Below, piece after piece: positions 22,901 to 33,487 of a DNA stretch of 64,000 nt. Position 1 is the first letter of the stretch. Each line of letters begins with the position of its first letter. Made by a program: the position numbers and the translations under genes. The notes beneath the pieces are model-generated. The model ran no database searches, had not been told where the DNA came from, and worked only from the letters and a program-made list of their open reading frames with translations. Origin of the DNA: Pyropia haitanensis (taxonomy: Eukaryota; Rhodophyta; Bangiophyceae; Bangiales; Bangiaceae); the NCBI GenBank assembly GCA_008729055.1, contig SDUX01000008.1, forward strand, positions 3,497,756-3,561,755, written 5' to 3'.

Positions 22901-25900
22901 AGCTGCCCTCGTCGCCGCCCCCGTCCTTGACCCCGCCCGCCCAGACGCGGTGTACCACTCCCTGTGGGCGGCGGCCGGCCCGTGGCTCCCCTGCCTGTAC
23001 GTGTCCGTGCTGGCGCGGCCGCCGCTGGCGCCGCTCCGCCGCGCCCTGCGGGCGCGTCTGGCGGCGCTGGCGGTGCTGCAGGCGGCGCACCTGTCCCCGC
23101 CGCAGCTGCTGGTGGTGGCGCTACTGCTCGCGGTGGGAGGGGCGGGGGCGGTGGGGGGGGTGCCGGGCCTGGCCGGGCTTGTCGCGGCTCCCCCAGGGGC
23201 GAGCCCTGGGGAGGGGCGCGGCCACGCCGTGGCGGGGAATGCCGCGCTACCGACGGGGCGCCCTGCACCGGGGGGAGGCGTGGTTTCCAACGGCCACACC
23301 GACGGCGCCGACAGTGGCAGCGACAGCATGGACGGTGGTGCTGGCGACGACGGCGACGGCGATGGCAGCCTCGATGGTGTCACCGGTCCCTCCCCCCTGG
23401 CCGACTTGTTGTTTGGGGCGCTCCCGCTGGGGGCGGCCGCCCTCCCAACCTCCATCGCCCTTGCCCTCCACCTCACAGGTATCGCGGTGGCGTCAGGGCG
23501 GCTGCTGCTCGCCCCTCCCCCCCGGCTCTCGGCGGGTGCCCCCCCCCGGTGTGGGCTGACGGCTCCCTCCCTGCCGTGCGGGTGCCGTCCCGCCCGGCCG
23601 GCTCGCCCGCTGCATGGGCTGATGGCGTCTACCTTCCCGGTGGCGCCGTTTCGCTCCTCGCCTGGTACGCGTCGACGTCGGGGGGGCGCACCGCCGTCGC
23701 CGCCGCGACTACCCTCCGCGCTGTGGCGGCGGCGCTGGTCGCCGCGCCGGTGTCGCCACTGTGGGAGGTGGCCGCATTTCCGGGGGTGTGCGCCGCCGCG
23801 GGAGGGCTCCGGCTGGCCGACTGGCTGCGGCTGGAGCTCCGCCGGGGGGGCGGCCACGATGGACGTGGGGGGGGGGGGCTGCGGGGGACGACGCGGGTCC
23901 CAGCGACGAGGTCATTGACCGCCGGCGCGAGGCGTTGGTGGCCTACGCCACGGCCGACGCCACTGGCGGTGCGGACGGCGGGGGTGACGGAGGCGGCGGG
24001 GGTGGGCACTCGAGGGGAGGGGGGACGTATGGCCGCGTCCTTGCTTCCATTGTGCGGTCGGTGGCGGCGCATGCGGTGCCCCGGATGGGCACGGGCGGCG
24101 GCCTCTGCGGCACCGGCGGCCCGTCGTCGCTAGTGACCGCGGCGGCGCCCACGTTTTGGCGCCCCGCCACGGCGTTGCTGGTGGCCGCCCGCGACGTGGC
24201 GGTCGGCGCCGCGGCGGAGGGCGCCGCCTGGGCGGCCCCCCTGGCCGACGCGTTGGACGTGGACAGCGCCGGCGGCGACGATGACGGCGTTACCGGCGGG
24301 GGTGGCGGCGGCCGTACGCCCCTTATGGGCCTCCTCGCGTCGCTCTGCCGGCCATCTCGAGACGGGCACCCTGCCCGCGCTGACGGGGCGGTGACCCGCT
24401 TCGCCGCCGCGGCGGCCGTCCTGGACCGCCTCCCGCCGGGGGCACTCTTTGCCGCTGCCCCGCCCGCCGCGGTCGCCTCCTTCCTCGTCCGCGACGTGGC
24501 GCCGGTACTGCGGACGGCGGGGCCGTGCCGCGGGCGCCACACAGCGGGGTGGGACGGGCGCGGGTCGGCTGCGCGCAACGGGAGCGCGTTCGCGGAAGAC
24601 GGGGGGGCGCGGGATGGCCACGGGGTGGCTTTTGCGTGGGTGCTGGCTGCCCCAGACGCAGCGTTTGTAACGCTGCTTGGCGAGGCGGCAGCGGCGGCGG
24701 CGGCGCTTGGGGGCCCCCTGGACATGCCTGGCGGCGACAGCAACGGCGACGACGGCGACGACGGTGGCGTTCACGGCGACGACGATGACGACGGCGTTGA
24801 CGGCAGCGTTGACGCGATGGCGGCCGCGGGGGTGCTGCTCGCCGCCCGCACCGCAGTGCTACTACCCATTCTCTCCGCCGCACGCCCCGTTGCCGTGGCT
24901 GCCGCGTGTCGGCGGCACGCGTTTGCCGCCGCCGTCGCCGCGGCGCGGGCGGCGGTGGGGGTGTTGACGCCACAGAGGGGCGGCGGCACCGCTGGCGTTG
25001 ACAGCGCGTGCACCCGCTGCCGTTTGGGGGCGTGCGTCTGCCCAGGGCGGGTGACGGGGTGCGCCCGGCCTCGTAGCGGCGACGGCAGCGGTGGCGGCGA
25101 GGTGCCGCCTCCGCCGTCGGCCAGTGACATGGCCGCCGCGGGCTCCGCGTTTGTGGCGGCCGCCACAGGCGATGCCGTGCGGGCGGCGACGCTCGCCGTT
25201 GCCCTCGCCCTGACCGTCACCGCCGCGCCGCGCTACGTGCCCACCACCGCCGCCGCTGCCGTCATGGATGCTGTCTCCCCGACGCCGCTGCCGCCACCGC
25301 TGCCGCCGCCGTCGCCGCCGTCGTTGCCGCACGAGCCACCGCCGCCGCCCGGGGGCGGCGGTGTCGACCCGTGGGGCCCCGCGCACTGGGCCGCCCGCTG
25401 GCGCGCCCTGGCCGACGCTACCGCCGCCGCGGCGGCGGTTGCGTCGGCCGCGGACGCGCCCGCCGTGGCGCCCGACGCGGCCGCCGCGGTGCGACGGGTG
25501 GTGGACGCGACCACCTGGGCGCTCGCCGCGCCGGTGGTGGGACCAACGCATCTGCCAGCGGCCCGGCGGCGACCGCACTCCTCTCCTCTTTCCGGCGGCG
25601 GCAGCAGGCAGGGGCCCCTGCTCGCCGCCCCTGCCGACCGCTGCGGCTGCGTGCCGGCGGCATCGTGGCGGCGGGTAGCGTTGACAGAGCTCCTTTCCGC
25701 CCGCTCCTTGTTTCCCGCTGGACCCGTTGCCGCTGGGGCGGCCGCCGCGGTAGCGGCACGGGCACCAGCGGCACCGGCGGTACCCACATCGGCGCCTCCG
25801 CTGTCCCCGCCGTGGCTGTGGGGCGGGCCACGGCCGCCCGTGGTGGCTCGCCTGGCGGCGGCCGCCCTCGGCTGCCGCCCGCGGCGCGGGGGCGGGGGGG

Positions 25901-26442
25901 GGGGCGACGCGGATGCGGTGACGGTGTCGCGGCGGCTGGCCGCCGTTGCGGCGGGGGCGTCGGCGAGGGTGTCCCTCCCGGAGGGGGGGGAGCAATGTCG
26001 CGAGTGGGAAGGGCTGCCTGCCGCCCTTGCCGCCGCCTATGTTGATGCGGTCTCTGCCGAAGGGGTGGCGGCGCAACGGGGCGGTGCGACTGCCGCCGCC
26101 GGCGCGACCGCCGACGTCGGCTGCGGTGACAGGCGTGACGGTGTTGATTGCCACGCAGGCGTCGGCGACGGCGACAATGGCGACAATGGCGACGACGGCG
26201 GCGGCGGCGGCGGCGGCGGCGGTGGCCACGACGTGGGCGTCGGCCCGGTGCTGTCTCCGACGGGCGCCGACGCGTACATGGGCGAGGCCGCGGCGGACCT
26301 GCGCGCCATTGCCGACGCGCTGGTGGCGGCGGTGGCCGCGGCGGGCGGGGGTGGTCGCGGCGTGCCGCCGGCGCTGCTCGACGCGCTCGCCGCCGCCGAC
26401 GTTGGCCTGTGGCACCGCGTCATGCATGGCGGCAGGTGGTGA
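19975..26442 (+). CDS. FANCA: FANCA-like protein (Fanconi anaemia core complex), three apparent frameshifts
   Basis: A predicted product of about 2150 residues, largely helical and Ala-rich, with a nuclear localisation-type start (MRSPPPKRRR). FANCA is the large scaffold subunit of the Fanconi core ubiquitin ligase acting at interstrand crosslinks; vertebrate forms are about 1450 residues. From memory I can follow the FANCA order. LFKRYRFRTRTVPLLLAAAT with a nearby LGLVDALAG resembles the conserved LLPALLTPR region. AAEELLNALVAVVLRAA comes next, followed by LYVSVLARPPLAPLRRALRA and LSPPQLLVVALLLAVGG. LRLADWLRLELRRGG, then a DEVIDRRREALVAYA helix, resembles the DWLHLELE...DTERQDFHQWA region. 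Acidic and Gly-rich inserts account for the extra length. The frame changes at G/C runs 20764-20771, 23539-23547 and 23867-23878; outside these it is open throughout. The assignment rests on motif order, not on a search. Confidence 0.6.
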
Positions 26443-26879
26443 GGGCGACGTTCCGCCGCTGTTGCAGTTCTCTACCCTTCCCCTCCCTCACCACCCGTTG
26501 GCAGCCAGTCCAAACTGCTAGGCGGGACGGCCGTGTAGACGAGAAACCAAGGAGGACGTCGCTGTGGCCTGCCGCTGCCCCCCGTCATGTGCGCCTACCT
26601 ACCCATGTCGACTCAATGCAAGGCCCGGGGGGAGGGTGGCACGCTGCGGCTGCTGCCGCCGCCGTCATCCCATCCCCCTTTCCTTTCTTCTTGTGGCCAC
26701 CCGGGGCCCCCTGCCTTTCCCGGTCCGACGCGGAGAGGAGGGGCAAGAGTGGGGCGGGGGGGGGGCCTGCCTCGGCAGCAACATGCTACCGCCGCCGCTG
26801 GCGGTCCTCAACGCGCGGCCGCACCCCCCCCACACCCCTTTCCCCACGAGAGCGGGACGGGGGACCGCGGCCGCCGCCA

Positions 26880-27190
26880 TCAGCCCTGCGTGTGTCGCCA
26901 CGACCGCCGCGGCCGCCGCCGCCTCCGCCGCCGCTGCTTGTGCCACTGCCGCCGCGACTACCACCGCCGTCGCCGCCATCACCGCCGCCGCCGCCTCCGC
27001 TGCTGCTGCTGTCACTGCCGCCGTCGTTGCGACCACCGCCGCCGCCACATCCGCCACCGCCACCGCTGTTACTGCTGGTGCCGTCACCACCGCCGCCGCT
27101 ACCGCCGCAGCTGCCATTGCTGCTGCCGCTGCCGTTGCCGTCGTTGCTCCTGCCGTCGCCGTCTTCGTTACCGCTGTCACAAACAAGCGC
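26880..27190. repeat. GCC/ACC/GCT trinucleotide-rich stretch
   Basis: An imperfect triplet-repeat stretch rich in GCC, GCT and ACC on the + strand. On the minus strand it reads as Gly/Ser-rich codons (DGRSNDGNGSGSSNGSCGG). A diverged homologue lies at about 31910-32100. Confidence 0.5.
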
Positions 27191-27737
27191 CTTGCCTTCC
27201 GGCCGTGGCAGATCCGTCACCGTTGCGGGTAAAAGTACGAGAGGGGCAGGGGTGGCTGCCAGGCGAGGCCGCCAGGCGCTTCGGGCGGCTGGGCGGCCCG
27301 CTGGGCGGCCGCTGCACCCTTCGCTGCCACGACTGGCAGCCGTCCTACGGGCAGGTGAGTGGACGGCAGCGCGTACGCGCGCGCGTGGTAGGGGGGGTGG
27401 ATATGCTGGCAGAAGGTGCGTGTGGATTCTGACAGAGGGCGCGTTCGGCCGTGGGGGGGGCAGAAGAGCGACTGGGAGGGGAAAGGTTGTGTGGGGGAGG
27501 GGATGGGTGGCTCGAATCGCGAGCACCGGGCAAGGTGAGGTGGGAGACGTGTGGGGCTGCCTGGCGAGGTCCGACGTCGTGCCCGAAGCGCTGTGCACTG
27601 GCGAGCCAAAGCGAGCGTTTAGTGGAGAACAATCATACTGCCGCGGCGAGGAAAAGAGAGGAACCCAGACCACTCCCCGGCGGGCTAAATCAACGGGTCT
27701 CACGCCACAGCCGCCGCGCCGTGTCCGAACCGGGTGC

Positions 27738-27788
27738 TCACTTGCGGCGGTGGTTGTTCTGCTGGTTGTTGTTGTTGTTGTTGTTGTT

Positions 27789-27829
<41 letters not shown>

Positions 27830-27936
27830 CATTGTTGTCGTTGTTGTCGTTGTTGTAGACCTTGTAGTGCACCTTGTAGTAGCAGAACTTGCGGTCCTTA
27901 GAAGTGCGAGACGAGTGCTGCAGGTTGTTCTGCTGG

Positions 27937-28008
<72 letters not shown>

Positions 28009-28095
28009 GCGTTCTCGTAGCCAAACGCGTACCCAGCCGCGTAGCCGTCGCCGTACTTGTCCTCCGACGAGCGACGAGACACCTGGTTGAGCGCG

Positions 28096-28142
<47 letters not shown>

Positions 28143-28334
28143 ATTGTTATTGTTGTTGTTGTTGTTGTTGTAGTCGTAGAAGCCCATCGCGTAGCCCTCC
28201 TTGTAGCCATAGTAGCAAGGCACGTACTTGACGTGCTCGCGGGTCGACGAGTGCACCGAGGTCGGCATGGCCGCGGCAGAGGCAACCAGCGCGGTCGCGG
28301 CGGTGGCGGCCGCAACGGTCTTGAAGAAACCCAT
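27738..28334 (-). CDS. Secreted poly-asparagine protein, copy 1
   Basis: A 198-residue protein of no family I recognise. The signal peptide is MGFFKTVAAATAATALVASA (cleavage about residue 22). A conserved block KYVPCYYGYKEGYAMGFYDY leads into a first Asn run of over 20 residues. A second block with GDGYAAGYAFGYEN leads into another Asn run ending QQNN. A third block with DRKFCYYKVHYKVYNN runs through DNNDNN repeats into a last Asn run, and the end is QQNNHRRK. Only two cysteines remain after the signal peptide. Asn codons are nearly all AAC with occasional AAT. The G-Y-x3-G-Y tyrosine pattern recurs in both conserved blocks. The prion-like composition and signal peptide suggest an extracellular, aggregation-prone or adhesive protein, but this is inference. 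It is the most diverged of three copies. Confidence 0.75.
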
Positions 28335-28480
28335 GGTGGGAGAGGAGAGGTCGGCGGCGACGATGAGGGCGGGAGGAGAGAGTCGAGCGGAAGGGGGCTT
28401 GTGGGCTGAAGAGGTGAGCGGGAAGGTGGTGAAGCTTGTGTGCAGGCGGGTTCGTGTGGGCGGTGGTTTGCGGATGGGGA

Positions 28481-31400
28481 GCGGGGTGGTGGAGACAGAC
28501 TCGGCGCCGCCCCGTCCGCCTTTGAACGCTCCCGGCGGCCACCACGGCCGGCTCTCTCGCAGTGCGGGGAGGGGGGAGTCCTACGGTGACTAGAGCAGTG
28601 GGTAGGCGCCAGCCGACCTCGACGGGCGGCTTGGTCGTGGGAGATGGCTCACGGGGGCGCACCCGCGCCCTCTCCCGGCGCCGCCACCGAAACGCCACCC
28701 GCAGCGGCGAGGCACATGGCCGCCTGACCATCGTCGCACCGCCGGCGGCTGCTCGTGGGGCCTCCTCCCCCCTGACAATGGCTGCCAGCGCGCCTGACGA
28801 GACCCTGGCGGCGGCGGCCAGCCCAGCCTTCCCCACCAGCGCGCCGCCATGCCGGCGCGGGCGTCTACGCCAGGCGATCAGGCAAGGCCCTCGAGGCCAC
28901 GCTGTCGAAAGGGGGGCATAGGCGGAGGTGGGTGGGGCGGTGCCACGTGCGGACGGTCGCGACTCCCAGCACGGCACACTCACGCCCAAGGCCGAAAAGA
29001 AGCCCCCAGAGAGCGGGTCGACTATCGGTGCGGCCGTCAGTATGTATGCGCTGTCGGGGTGTGGCGGTGGGCGGAAAGAGCGGCCGCCGTCGGCAGATGT
29101 CAGGGCCGCCCGCCATAGCTGCTGCGACAGTCGCTGTGGTTGGGCGCGCGCGTGGTGAGCGGCGCAGCGCGGTGGTCGCGGGCGCCGCGCTGGCGTGGCA
29201 GCACCATATCCGCTGCGACAGGCAGCGCTGCTCACCGCCGCGTTTCATGTCAGGGTGTCCACCTATGCAAGCGCACAGCTGCGGCGATGGACGCCCTCTG
29301 GCAAAGGCCATGCGAGGTCCATCCACGGGTGGCCTCGGTGATGTCAGGGCGCTGGCGAAATGCGATGAGGTTAGATGACTTGGCAGCTAGCAAGCGCTCT
29401 CTCCATGGTCCTCACACGCCCCACCGTCCCCCCCCCCCGCCCATCGGTGTCCGTGCCTTTCTCTTCGAGGCGACGGAGCTTTCCGTTGGATATTGGGCGG
29501 GAGATGTGGCCAGCGCAGAGCCCTTCTGCCGACGTTGCCTATTGGTCTAGACTGGCAGGTCGCATCGTGCGTGCGCGGCTACGAACACGCTTGGAACGGA
29601 GGCCCCACCCTCAACATTTCTCGGGTGCTGCTGCCATCATCAGCTGGGATGGGCTGGCCTTATCCATGGGGCTAATGCGCGGCGCCGATTGTTGGTGGCG
29701 GCGGCACCTGCGGCACCTGTCTGGTCAACCAAGACCGTCGTTTCCCGCCTGTCAGGCTTTCCGGCGGGCGCGCCCTGCTGGAGACGGACGCCGCGGACCA
29801 TGCCGCGGGTCGACCGCCGCCCACGCCGTGCTCGCCGCCGGGGTCGTGTCGGCCGCGGCTGACGCGTCGTGGCGGCTGCGTCGTCCGCGGCGGCTGCCGC
29901 GGCTGCCCGTGCCAGCTGGCGCATCCGTACGCCTGATGGCGTGGGCGGGACCCACGGGTCAAGCCACCGTCACGGGCGTCGCCGCGGGTCCGCCCTGACA
30001 GCGAGCGCAGCCAGCCGGACGAAGACGTGGAACGGTCCTCGAATGAGGGCGCGGCCGGTCAACTGTTGCAGACAGTGCAGCTGTGGTGTCAATCCCTTGG
30101 GCGTCCTGGCACACGCAGATCCGGGTGCCGCGCAGAAGCGCCTTCGCTCACCGCGGTCGCGGACTGTTGGTCTGCATTTGGAACGATCGTCGGAGCCTTC
30201 ACCCGGTCGTCAGCCACTGCCATGGCTAAATCGCGATCGGTCATTCGTGTCAGAATGCGACACTCCTCAATCCACTACTGTCCTGGACAAATTTCATCTA
30301 GCTGGAGGGATGGTCGGGATGCCAAATTACGCAGACTTTTATCGCATGACTAAAGCAAGTAGACTATTCAAGCAGTGGGGAGAAAACCCAAGCACAAACA
30401 AGCCAAAGGGCGCCCGACTGGCTGCGCGCCACCCAGCGCGGGGAGGAGAGGGGCGCGGGGCAAGCCAAAGGACGCTGCCGACCCAGGCGAGGGTCGGCCT
30501 CGGCCCGCAGGCGCCCCTTATGTAGAAGGGCGCCGGCGGGTGCCGGTGTTGCCGGCACGGCGGGCAGGTGCCCGCGCGGCGGGCAGACGCAGCGGCGCAG
30601 CGGCAGTGGCCACGGGCAGGCGCGGCTGCCGGGGTGGCGCTCGGCGCCGACACGCCAAAGAGAAACGGCCACCCACAGCGCGCGGCGGTGGCAAAACCGC
30701 CGCGGGCGAGGCGGCACAGCGTAACCACCGGGGAGCCGGTGGCGACGCCTGGCGGCCACGGCGGGTACCAGCCGCCGGGGTAGCCAAAGGAGGGGCCGAG
30801 ACGAGGGAGAGGGGCAAGGCGGCACCGCCGCCGGCTGCTCACAGCTCCCCGTCTCACGCAAAACGCCTGCGGACAGCCCCCTGCCCGGCGGCTTGACCCG
30901 CCTTCCCGCCAGCACCACATAATTCCGCAAATCCGCCGCCGCCGCGGGCCGGGGAGTACCCAGTTACCGGGCTGGTCCGTGGAGGAAAAGGAAGGTACAT
31001 GAGTACGCGTATTGGACAACAATTACTACAGCTATCATGAACCATCTGCGCTTCGCGTGGGAGTCCCATTCTTGCGACGACAGCGAGCCCCGTTACACAG
31101 CGCAGCCGACGAGCAGTCCCCCGCACCCTACCCCTCACCCCTATTCCCCCTCCCCCTCCCCCCTTGTCCCGGACGTCCCCTTTGATGCATCTTGCCAACT
31201 CCCGTCTGCGGTGGCGGCTGCCGCCCCCTTGTCGCTCCCCCCTGGGTGCATGCGTTCCAGATTGAATGACTGGGGAAAGGGGTGGCGTGGCGTCCCGCGG
31301 CACGCCGCCTTTCACCGCGCGGCCGACTCCACACCTGCCGCGGCTGGAGACGGACGGGCCCGACTGCCGCGGCCGCCGCCGACGCTCTGGCCGTGAGGAG

Positions 31401-31494
31401 AGGCTGTGGCCGTGCGGCCCGACGCACGGTGGCGTAGTGGCGTTGGTCGCCTCAATCCGGTGGGGCTGGCAGTGACCGACGAGACGGCACTCGT
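28481..31494. other. Gene-poor region between duplicated units
   Basis: No conserved protein is seen. GC content is lower than elsewhere, especially at about 29390-29560 and 30200-30370, which may reflect old insertions. A minus-strand frame at 30339-31022 has a Pro/Trp-rich piece (GYPGGWYPPWPPGVA) but nothing I can assign. A 7-bp-arm inverted repeat (CCACCGG/CCGGTGG) lies at about 30726-30743. Confidence 0.4.
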
Positions 31495-32657
31495 CCTCCC
31501 CCTCTCCCCCCGCTTCAAGACCCGTCGACTGCCAATCCAAGCTGCCTGGCGGCAAGACCGCCCCGATGAGAAAGCAAGGAAGACGTCGCCGTGGCCCGTC
31601 GCTGCCCGTCGTCATCAGCGCACACCCTCCTCCGTCGGCTCGATGCAGGGAGGGCGGAGGGGGTGAAATGCTGCGGCCACCATCGCTGCCGTCATTTGAC
31701 CCCCCCTTGCTTCCTTCCCGTGGCCACTCGCCGCCTCTCCCTTGCCTTGCCGGTTTGACGCAGTGAGGAGGGGTACAAGGGGGGTGGGGGGGGGAAAGGC
31801 ACCTCAACGGCAACGTGCTGCCGCCGCCGCTGGCCGTCCACAGCGCATGGCCGCGTCCCCACATCCTCCTCACCCTCCAAGTGTGGGGTGGGGCACGGCG
31901 GCTGCCATCGCTGTCGCTGCTTGGGTCGCCACAACTGCTGCCGCCGCCACCGTCGCCACCACCGCCGCCGACACTTCTGCCGCTGCTGCCGCTGCCGCTG
32001 CCGCCGTCACCATCACTGCTGCTGCCGCTACCATCGCCACCACCGCCGCCGCCGCTGCTGTCGCTGCCTCTGGCGCTGCCGCCGACTCGTCCGCTGTCGC
32101 CAACAAGTGCGTTGCCTGCCGGCCGTGGTGGAGCCGTCACCGCTGTGGGGAGAGGCGGGGCAGGGGGAGGTGCGTTTGCCACGTGGGGCCGCCAGGCGAT
32201 TTGGGCGGCTGGGCGGCCAGCCGGGCGGCTGCTGCCACCCACGTCGCCACCGCTGGGGCCCGCTCCATGGGCGGGTGAGCGGATTGCGGAACGTGAGTGC
32301 GCGTGTGGTGGGATGGGGGATGCTGGCAGGCGGCGCATGCTGTTGCTGGCAGAGGGTACGCTTTCCTGTGGAGGGGGGAGAAGAGCGACTGGGAGAGGTA
32401 AGCGCGTGCCCGGGAGGGAAGGGGTGGGGTGAGTCGCGTGTACCGAGAAGTTGGAAGTGGCGGGTGTGTGTGGCTGCCTGGCGAGGTGCAGTATTGTACC
32501 CGAAGCGCTGTGCAATGGGGGAACCAAAGGAAGCGTTTAGTGGAGAAACAATCAAGCCGCCGTGGTGAGGGAGAGAGAAGAACGCATACACACTCCCCGG
32601 CGGACCACATGCGCAAGTCTCATACCGCCACCGCAGCGCCGTGTACGGACCAGGTGC

Positions 32658-32685
32658 TCACTTGCGGCGGCGGTTGTTCTGCTGG

Positions 32686-32732
<47 letters not shown>

Positions 32733-32841
32733 CGCGTTGTTGTCGTTGTTGTCGTAGGCCGCGTTCCAGTACACCTTGTAGTGGCAGTAGCGCTTGCGGT
32801 CGTCGCCAGCGCGCGACGTCCGGTACAGGTTGTTCTGCTGG

Positions 32842-32894
<53 letters not shown>

Positions 32895-32996
32895 CTCGTA
32901 GCCAAACGCGTACCCAGCCGCGTAGCCGTCGCCGTAGGTCGTGCCCGAAGCGCGGCTGACGTAGTGGTTCTGCTGGTTGTTGTTGTTGTTGTTGTT

Positions 32997-33052
<56 letters not shown>

Positions 33053-33215
33053 AGTCGTAGAAGCCCGTGGCGTAGCCCTCCTTGTAGCCGTAGTAGCACG
33101 GCACGTACTTGACGTCCTCGCGGCTCGCCGCGTGCACCGACGTCGGCGTGGCAGCGGCCGAGGCGACGAGGGCGGCGGCGGCGGTGGCGGCCGCGACGGT
33201 CTTGAAGAAGCCCAT
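32658..33215 (-). CDS. Secreted poly-asparagine protein, copy 2
   Basis: A 185-residue protein with the same plan as copy 1: signal peptide (MGFFKTVAAATAAAALVASA), KYVPCYYGYKEGYATGFYDY, Asn run, QQNHYVSRASGTTYGDGYAA-type block ending GYAFGYEN, Asn run, LYRTSRAGDDRKRYCHYKVY, DNNDNNAN repeats, a last Asn run and QQNNRRRK. Outside the Asn and DNN tracts it is identical to copy 3, whereas copy 1 differs at many positions. Function unknown; extracellular location is inferred from the signal peptide. The matching promoter TATA-like element is at about 33409-33416. Confidence 0.78.
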
Positions 33216-33408
33216 GGTTGAGTAGGGAGCGTGGGTGAACCGACCAGTTGTGTAGGCGAGTGAAGGCGAAGGATGGAGGGGGTGGGTGATGGCAGGTGCA
33301 AAGATAGCGGGGGCGGTGGAAGGGCTGGTGGGTTGGGGTGGTCGGGTGTGCAGGCGGCGGTGTGCAGATGGGGAGTCTGGATGAGCGTCGAGGAACGGTG
33401 GGGCAGCC

Positions 33409-33416
33409 GTATATGT
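33409..33416 (-). promoter_or_regulatory. TATA-like element of Asn-rich copy 2
   Basis: It reads ACATATACGG on the minus strand, about 195 bp before the start codon, with an identical counterpart upstream of copy 3. It overlaps a TGTACA motif. Confidence 0.4.
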
Positions 33417-33487
33417 ACACCCGTGGTGGTGGAGGAGGACTGGGGGTGCGCAATAGCCGGTCGCGTTGCGGGAGGCCGCTGCTGCCG

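Larger units (their letters stand above)
26465..28480 (-). repeat. Duplicated unit A (Asn-rich gene copy 1 plus 3' flank)
   Basis: This unit is similar in the same orientation to 31495-33470. Matching landmarks are the GGCGGGACGGCCGTG / GGCGGCAAGACCGCC starts, the GCC/ACC/GCT-rich stretch (26880-27190 versus 31910-32100), a GGGCGGCTGGGCGGCC block (27284-27300 versus 32205-32220), the coding region itself, and part of the promoter (GTGTGCAGGCGG). Confidence 0.65.
31495..33470 (-). repeat. Duplicated unit B (Asn-rich gene copy 2 plus 3' flank)
   Basis: The partner of unit A, same orientation, about 5 kb away. Similarity continues past the coding region on both sides, so a segment rather than just the gene was duplicated. 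Unit B in turn supplied the arm of the inverted repeat at 35538-36528. Confidence 0.65.
32503..33487 (-). repeat. Inverted repeat, left arm
   Basis: About 985 bp, nearly identical in reverse orientation to 35538-36528. It covers the promoter with its GTGTACATATACGG element, the whole Asn-rich gene and about 150 bp of 3' flank. The outer edge lies at CGGCAGCAGCGGCCTCC (33487) and the inner edge at the CAGCGC near 32503. The roughly 2.05 kb spacer is 33488-35537. Confidence 0.8.

Noticed and set aside
26786..28315. Long minus-strand frame with poly-Thr runs across Asn-rich copy 1
   Set aside because: The Thr runs are the same AAC repeats read in another frame; the frame with signal peptide and conserved blocks is the real one. 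Only its part downstream of the Asn-rich stop is discussed, as a weak candidate.
30339..31022. Pro/Trp-rich frame suggesting a retroelement Gag
   Set aside because: No CCHC knuckle, protease or reverse transcriptase motif, and no terminal repeats were seen.
32700..33060. Regularly repeated DNA suggesting a CRISPR-like array
   Set aside because: It is a simple GTT/AAC triplet repeat coding for Asn, without spacers.
32562..33221. Plus-strand poly-Val frame opposite Asn-rich copy 2
   Set aside because: It is the antisense reading of AAC repeats (GTT) and has no other content.
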